Source: Elusimicrobiaceae bacterium
GTDB lineage: Bacteria; Elusimicrobiota; Elusimicrobia; Elusimicrobiales; Elusimicrobiaceae
Assembly (NCBI GenBank): GCA_017961585.1
Contig: JAGCWX010000020.1
Location: forward strand, 86,310 to 150,309
Reading direction: 5' to 3'
Length of the DNA stretch: 64,000 nt
Within the stretch, counting starts at the first letter, position 1. Each line of letters begins with the position of its first letter. The notes under the pieces are model-generated. The model had not been told where the DNA came from. It saw only the letters and a list, made by a program, of their open reading frames with translations, and ran no database searches. Positions 61,807 to 64,000 of this stretch are shown in pieces. Position numbers and translations under genes: made by a program.

Positions 61807-63420
61807 TTATTTCTTGCGGTGCACACGCTTGGCGGCTAACATCGTCCGCTCCGCTGCTTTTGCTTCTGCAAGGGCTTGCTCTTTGGCGGCTTTGCGGGCG
61901 CGTTTTTCGGCACGAGCTTTTTCCGCACGTTCCAAACACGCTTGCTTGCCTACCAACGCACGCAAGTTTTTGCTTGTGGTCTTTTTAATCACTTTACGGA
62001 AACACCACAACGCCCATATATTAGGAATGGTCATCATGGTCATGGTCAAAATCACAAGCGCCCACATAAAGCGCGTGGACATATTGGCTTCGGCCGTACG
62101 TAAAAGGGATTGCCCCACAAATAAATCGGTGGAGAAACTCGTCCCGATAATCCCCCCCACAAATACTAATATAATAAACAGTACGCGCGAGGGTTTTATT
62201 AAGATATTAGACCCTTTACACAAAAACTGGAGTGATTTTTCGGTATAATATCCCCAGCCAATAATGGTGGTGAACGAGAAAATCACCAGCGAAAAGACCA
62301 AAATCGGCGTGCCTATATAAGGTACGGTCTTAAACGCGCTGTTGCACAAGTTGGCCGCGTACACGTTGGGGTTGGTATAATCCCCGGCCAGTACAATTAC
62401 AATCCCGGTTAAGCTGCAAATAAAGATTGCCCAAAATACCGACGTGGCCGACACAATAGCCATCTGCGTGGCGCTGCGCGTGCGAGCCGCGGCGGCGGCC
62501 ATAGAGGCACTGCCCAGCCCGGCCTCCGTCGCCAACACGGCACGGGTTACGCCGGCGGTTACACCCGGGATCATTGCTTGCACGATTGCCAAAATGCTAA
62601 CACCCAGCGCGCCGCCCGCCGCGGCCTTGCCGGTGAACGCACCTTTAATTACCGTAGCAATCGCCGCCGGAATGTGCGAGAAATTCATCAAAATAACAAT
62701 CACGGCAATGAGCAAATACAAGCTGCCCATAATCGGTACTAACCATTCGGAGTACGACGCAATACGTTTGACACCGCCCAAAATCACCACCGCCGCAAAC
62801 ACGGCCACAAATGCCGCGGCGTACCACGGGTTCAAGTTGTACCCTTCACGCAGTGCGTCGGCAATGGAGTTGGCCTGCAACGCACTCCCCGCCGTAAACC
62901 CCATCAGCAAGGTTCCCACGGCGAATGTAATGCCCAACCATTTGAACTTCAAAATGTTAGAAAGGTAGTACATCGGCCCACCCACGTACTCGCCATCGGG
63001 CAAGCGCACGCGGTATTTAAAGGCCACCATACATTCACTATATTTAATAGCAAAGTTGAAAAACCCCGCGATGACCATCCAAAATAAAGCCCCGGGGCCA
63101 CCTTCGGCCACTGCGGTGGTTACCCCAATAATGCTTCCCGTTCCCACCGTGGCGCCAATCATCACCGCCAGTGAACCAAAGCTACTTACCATGCCTTCAC
63201 TATCGGCTTTGGCAACGGAAAGTTTTACCGCCGGCCAAGTATATTTTTGGATAAAACGAAGTTTGACCGTAAAATAAATCCCCAAGAACAGCAAGAGAAA
63301 TATCATCGGCGGCCCCCAAACCAGGGCGTTAAACTGATTCATTGCGTCATAAGTTGTTTGCAACGAAGGGTGGGCAAAAAATGCGCTCAGCGCGCTACCC
63401 AATTGAGTGATTGTGTCCAT
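61807..63420 (-). CDS. sodium:alanine/glycine symporter (AGCS)
   Basis: A 537-residue inner-membrane protein with about eleven membrane segments and AGCS signatures GATVGTGSIIGVTTAVAEGG and GVTRAVLATEAGLGSA. It imports small neutral amino acids with Na+. The C-terminus carries an extra basic, alanine-rich coiled segment (about 480-537: ERAEKARAEKRARKAAKEQ) absent from usual members, cytosolic by topology. AGGAGG lies unusually far (17 nt) from the ATG, but no in-frame start is nearer; a TAAAAT box lies upstream. Confidence 0.93.
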   Translation of the reverse strand: MDTITQLGSALSAFFAHPSLQTTYDAMNQFNALVWGPPMIFLLLFLGIYFTVKLRFIQKYTWPAVKLSVAKADSEGMVSSFGSLAVMIGATVGTGSIIGVTTAVAEGGPGALFWMVIAGFFNFAIKYSECMVAFKYRVRLPDGEYVGGPMYYLSNILKFKWLGITFAVGTLLMGFTAGSALQANSIADALREGYNLNPWYAAAFVAVFAAVVILGGVKRIASYSEWLVPIMGSLYLLIAVIVILMNFSHIPAAIATVIKGAFTGKAAAGGALGVSILAIVQAMIPGVTAGVTRAVLATEAGLGSASMAAAAARTRSATQMAIVSATSVFWAIFICSLTGIVIVLAGDYTNPNVYAANLCNSAFKTVPYIGTPILVFSLVIFSFTTIIGWGYYTEKSLQFLCKGSNILIKPSRVLFIILVFVGGIIGTSFSTDLFVGQSLLRTAEANMSTRFMWALVILTMTMMTIPNIWALWCFRKVIKKTTSKNLRALVGKQACLERAEKARAEKRARKAAKEQALAEAKAAERTMLAAKRVHRKK

Positions 63421-63492
63421 GAAAAAAGAAGACTTCCTCCTAAACGGTGTACAGTTTATTTTAGCATATATAGAGGTAGGAAGTACGCCAAT

Positions 63493-63517
63493 AAAAAGCC
63501 CCGCGCTTTGCGGGGTT
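63493..63517 (-). terminator. terminator after tRNA-Ala
   Basis: CCCCGC-AAA-GCGGGG stem with T5 on the minus strand, just past the CCA end. Confidence 0.8.
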
Positions 63518-63522
63518 CTAAA

Positions 63523-63598
63523 TGGTGGACGTGATCGGGATCGAACCGACGACCTCCTCGTTGCGAACGAGGCGCTCTCCCAGCTGAGCTACACGCCC
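63523..63598 (-). tRNA. tRNA-Ala(CGC)
   Basis: 76 nt with encoded CCA. Cloverleaf: acceptor GGGCGTG/CACGTCC, D arm GCTC...GAGC, anticodon stem CCTCG/CGAGG with loop TTCGCAA (anticodon CGC, reads GCG), T arm with GGTTCGATCC. The G3-U70 pair of alanine tRNAs is present. A TGC-TATAAT box lies about 35 nt upstream on the minus strand. Confidence 0.95.
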
Positions 63599-63713
63599 AA
63601 AAAACGGATTGTTCCTTCTTATTTAATTATAGCATATCTAAAAGAGAAACAAAAATTTTTCTTTTCCCTCTTAAAAAGCTAAAATATAAATATCTATTTA
63701 TAAAGAGGTTTTT

Positions 63714-64000
63714 ATGTCTAGCAAAATTCGTGTCAGTGAAGTGGGCCAATACCTAGGCCAAGAAATTACTTTAAAGGGTTGGTTGTATAACAAACGCTCC
63801 AGCGGCAAGTTGCATTTCTTGCAATTGCGCGACGGCAGCGGCATCATCCAATGTGTGATGTTCAAGGGCGAAGTGAGCCCCGAACTTTTTGACCTGGGTG
63901 ACAAAGTTACCCAAGAATCTTCCATCATCGTCACCGGCACCGTGCGCGAAGATAAACGCTCCCCACTGGGCTTTGAGTTGGGCGTTAAAAACCTGGAAGT
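63714..64000 (+). CDS. asnS: asparaginyl-tRNA synthetase, N-terminal part
   Basis: The frame runs off the right edge after 95 residues. It is an OB-fold anticodon-binding domain: VGQEITLKGWLYNKRSSGKL, FLQLRDGSGIIQCVMFKG, ESSIIVTGTVREDKRSPLGFEL. The wording matches class IIb AsnRS (NKRSSGK and QESS..VTGTVR) more than AspRS or LysRS. AAAGAGG precedes the ATG. The catalytic domain is outside the window. Confidence 0.88.
   Translation, partial: MSSKIRVSEVGQYLGQEITLKGWLYNKRSSGKLHFLQLRDGSGIIQCVMFKGEVSPELFDLGDKVTQESSIIVTGTVREDKRSPLGFELGVKNLE

Overview
The window is a gene-dense stretch of a Gram-negative chromosome with no integrated phage, no recognisable transposase and no CRISPR array. Evidence for an outer membrane is direct: an OmpA-type lipoprotein, a porin-like barrel, lauroyl-acyltransferase, heptose and Kdo activation genes, and an alpha-2-macroglobulin/PBP1C pair. 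Scattered single pilin genes, the DapL route to diaminopimelate, an anaerobic [FeFe]-hydrogenase maturase (HydG), an acyl-CoA dehydrogenase fused to an EtfA domain, and overall protein character suggest a gut-type Elusimicrobiota (Elusimicrobium relative). That assignment is inference; no rRNA is present to test it.

Layout. 1-5.1 kb: N-terminus of a PAS sensor, OmpA lipoprotein, a SirB1-like/NfeD/SPFH operon, a pilin. 5.1-10.4 kb: dapF-dapL, a nitroreductase, ankyrin protein. 9.5-13 kb: the conserved yceD-rpmF-plsX-fabG-acpP-rnc block (lipid synthesis plus ribosome/RNA genes), without fabH/fabD. 13-15.8 kb: MATE transporter and two tandem secreted surface-repeat proteins. 15.8-18.8 kb: rpsB (with a long Lys/Ala tail and a long leader), tsf, pyrH. 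18.8-26.3 kb: a thioredoxin-CcdA fusion, then an LPS inner-core operon (lpxL-like, gmhB, DUF3108 lipoprotein, hldE-type kinase, kdsB) with pyrG. 26.3-34 kb: pbpC and a 1,859-residue A2M. 34-45.8 kb: MATE, nadB, two divergent pilins, DEAD-box helicase, ABC-F ATPase, RsmF-like methyltransferase, ACAD-EtfA fusion, glycosyltransferase, SpoIID/TPR protein. 48-57.7 kb: pilins, PPC protein, transketolase-like enzyme, M42 peptidase, class II aldolase, MgtE-N/CBS protein, AlbA_2 protein, smpB. 57.8-64 kb: hydG, a GIY-YIG gene embedded in repeats, porin, repeat array, AGCS symporter, tRNA-Ala, start of asnS.

Three genome-level patterns stand out. First, at least twelve genes that begin transcription units have a -10 hexamer ending exactly 6 nt before the ATG, implying leaderless mRNAs whose +1 is the A of the start codon; two further genes have 7-8 nt. 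Second, a family of about 97-bp intergenic elements with inverted arms (ends GTCA...TGAC) occurs at about eight sites, and a GIY-YIG nuclease gene is bracketed by two inverted arms of the same family. Third, six lone pilin genes share one N-terminus and differ in the rest; one has a T14 tract between its probable -35 and -10 boxes, and another is translationally coupled to an AlbA_2 protein.
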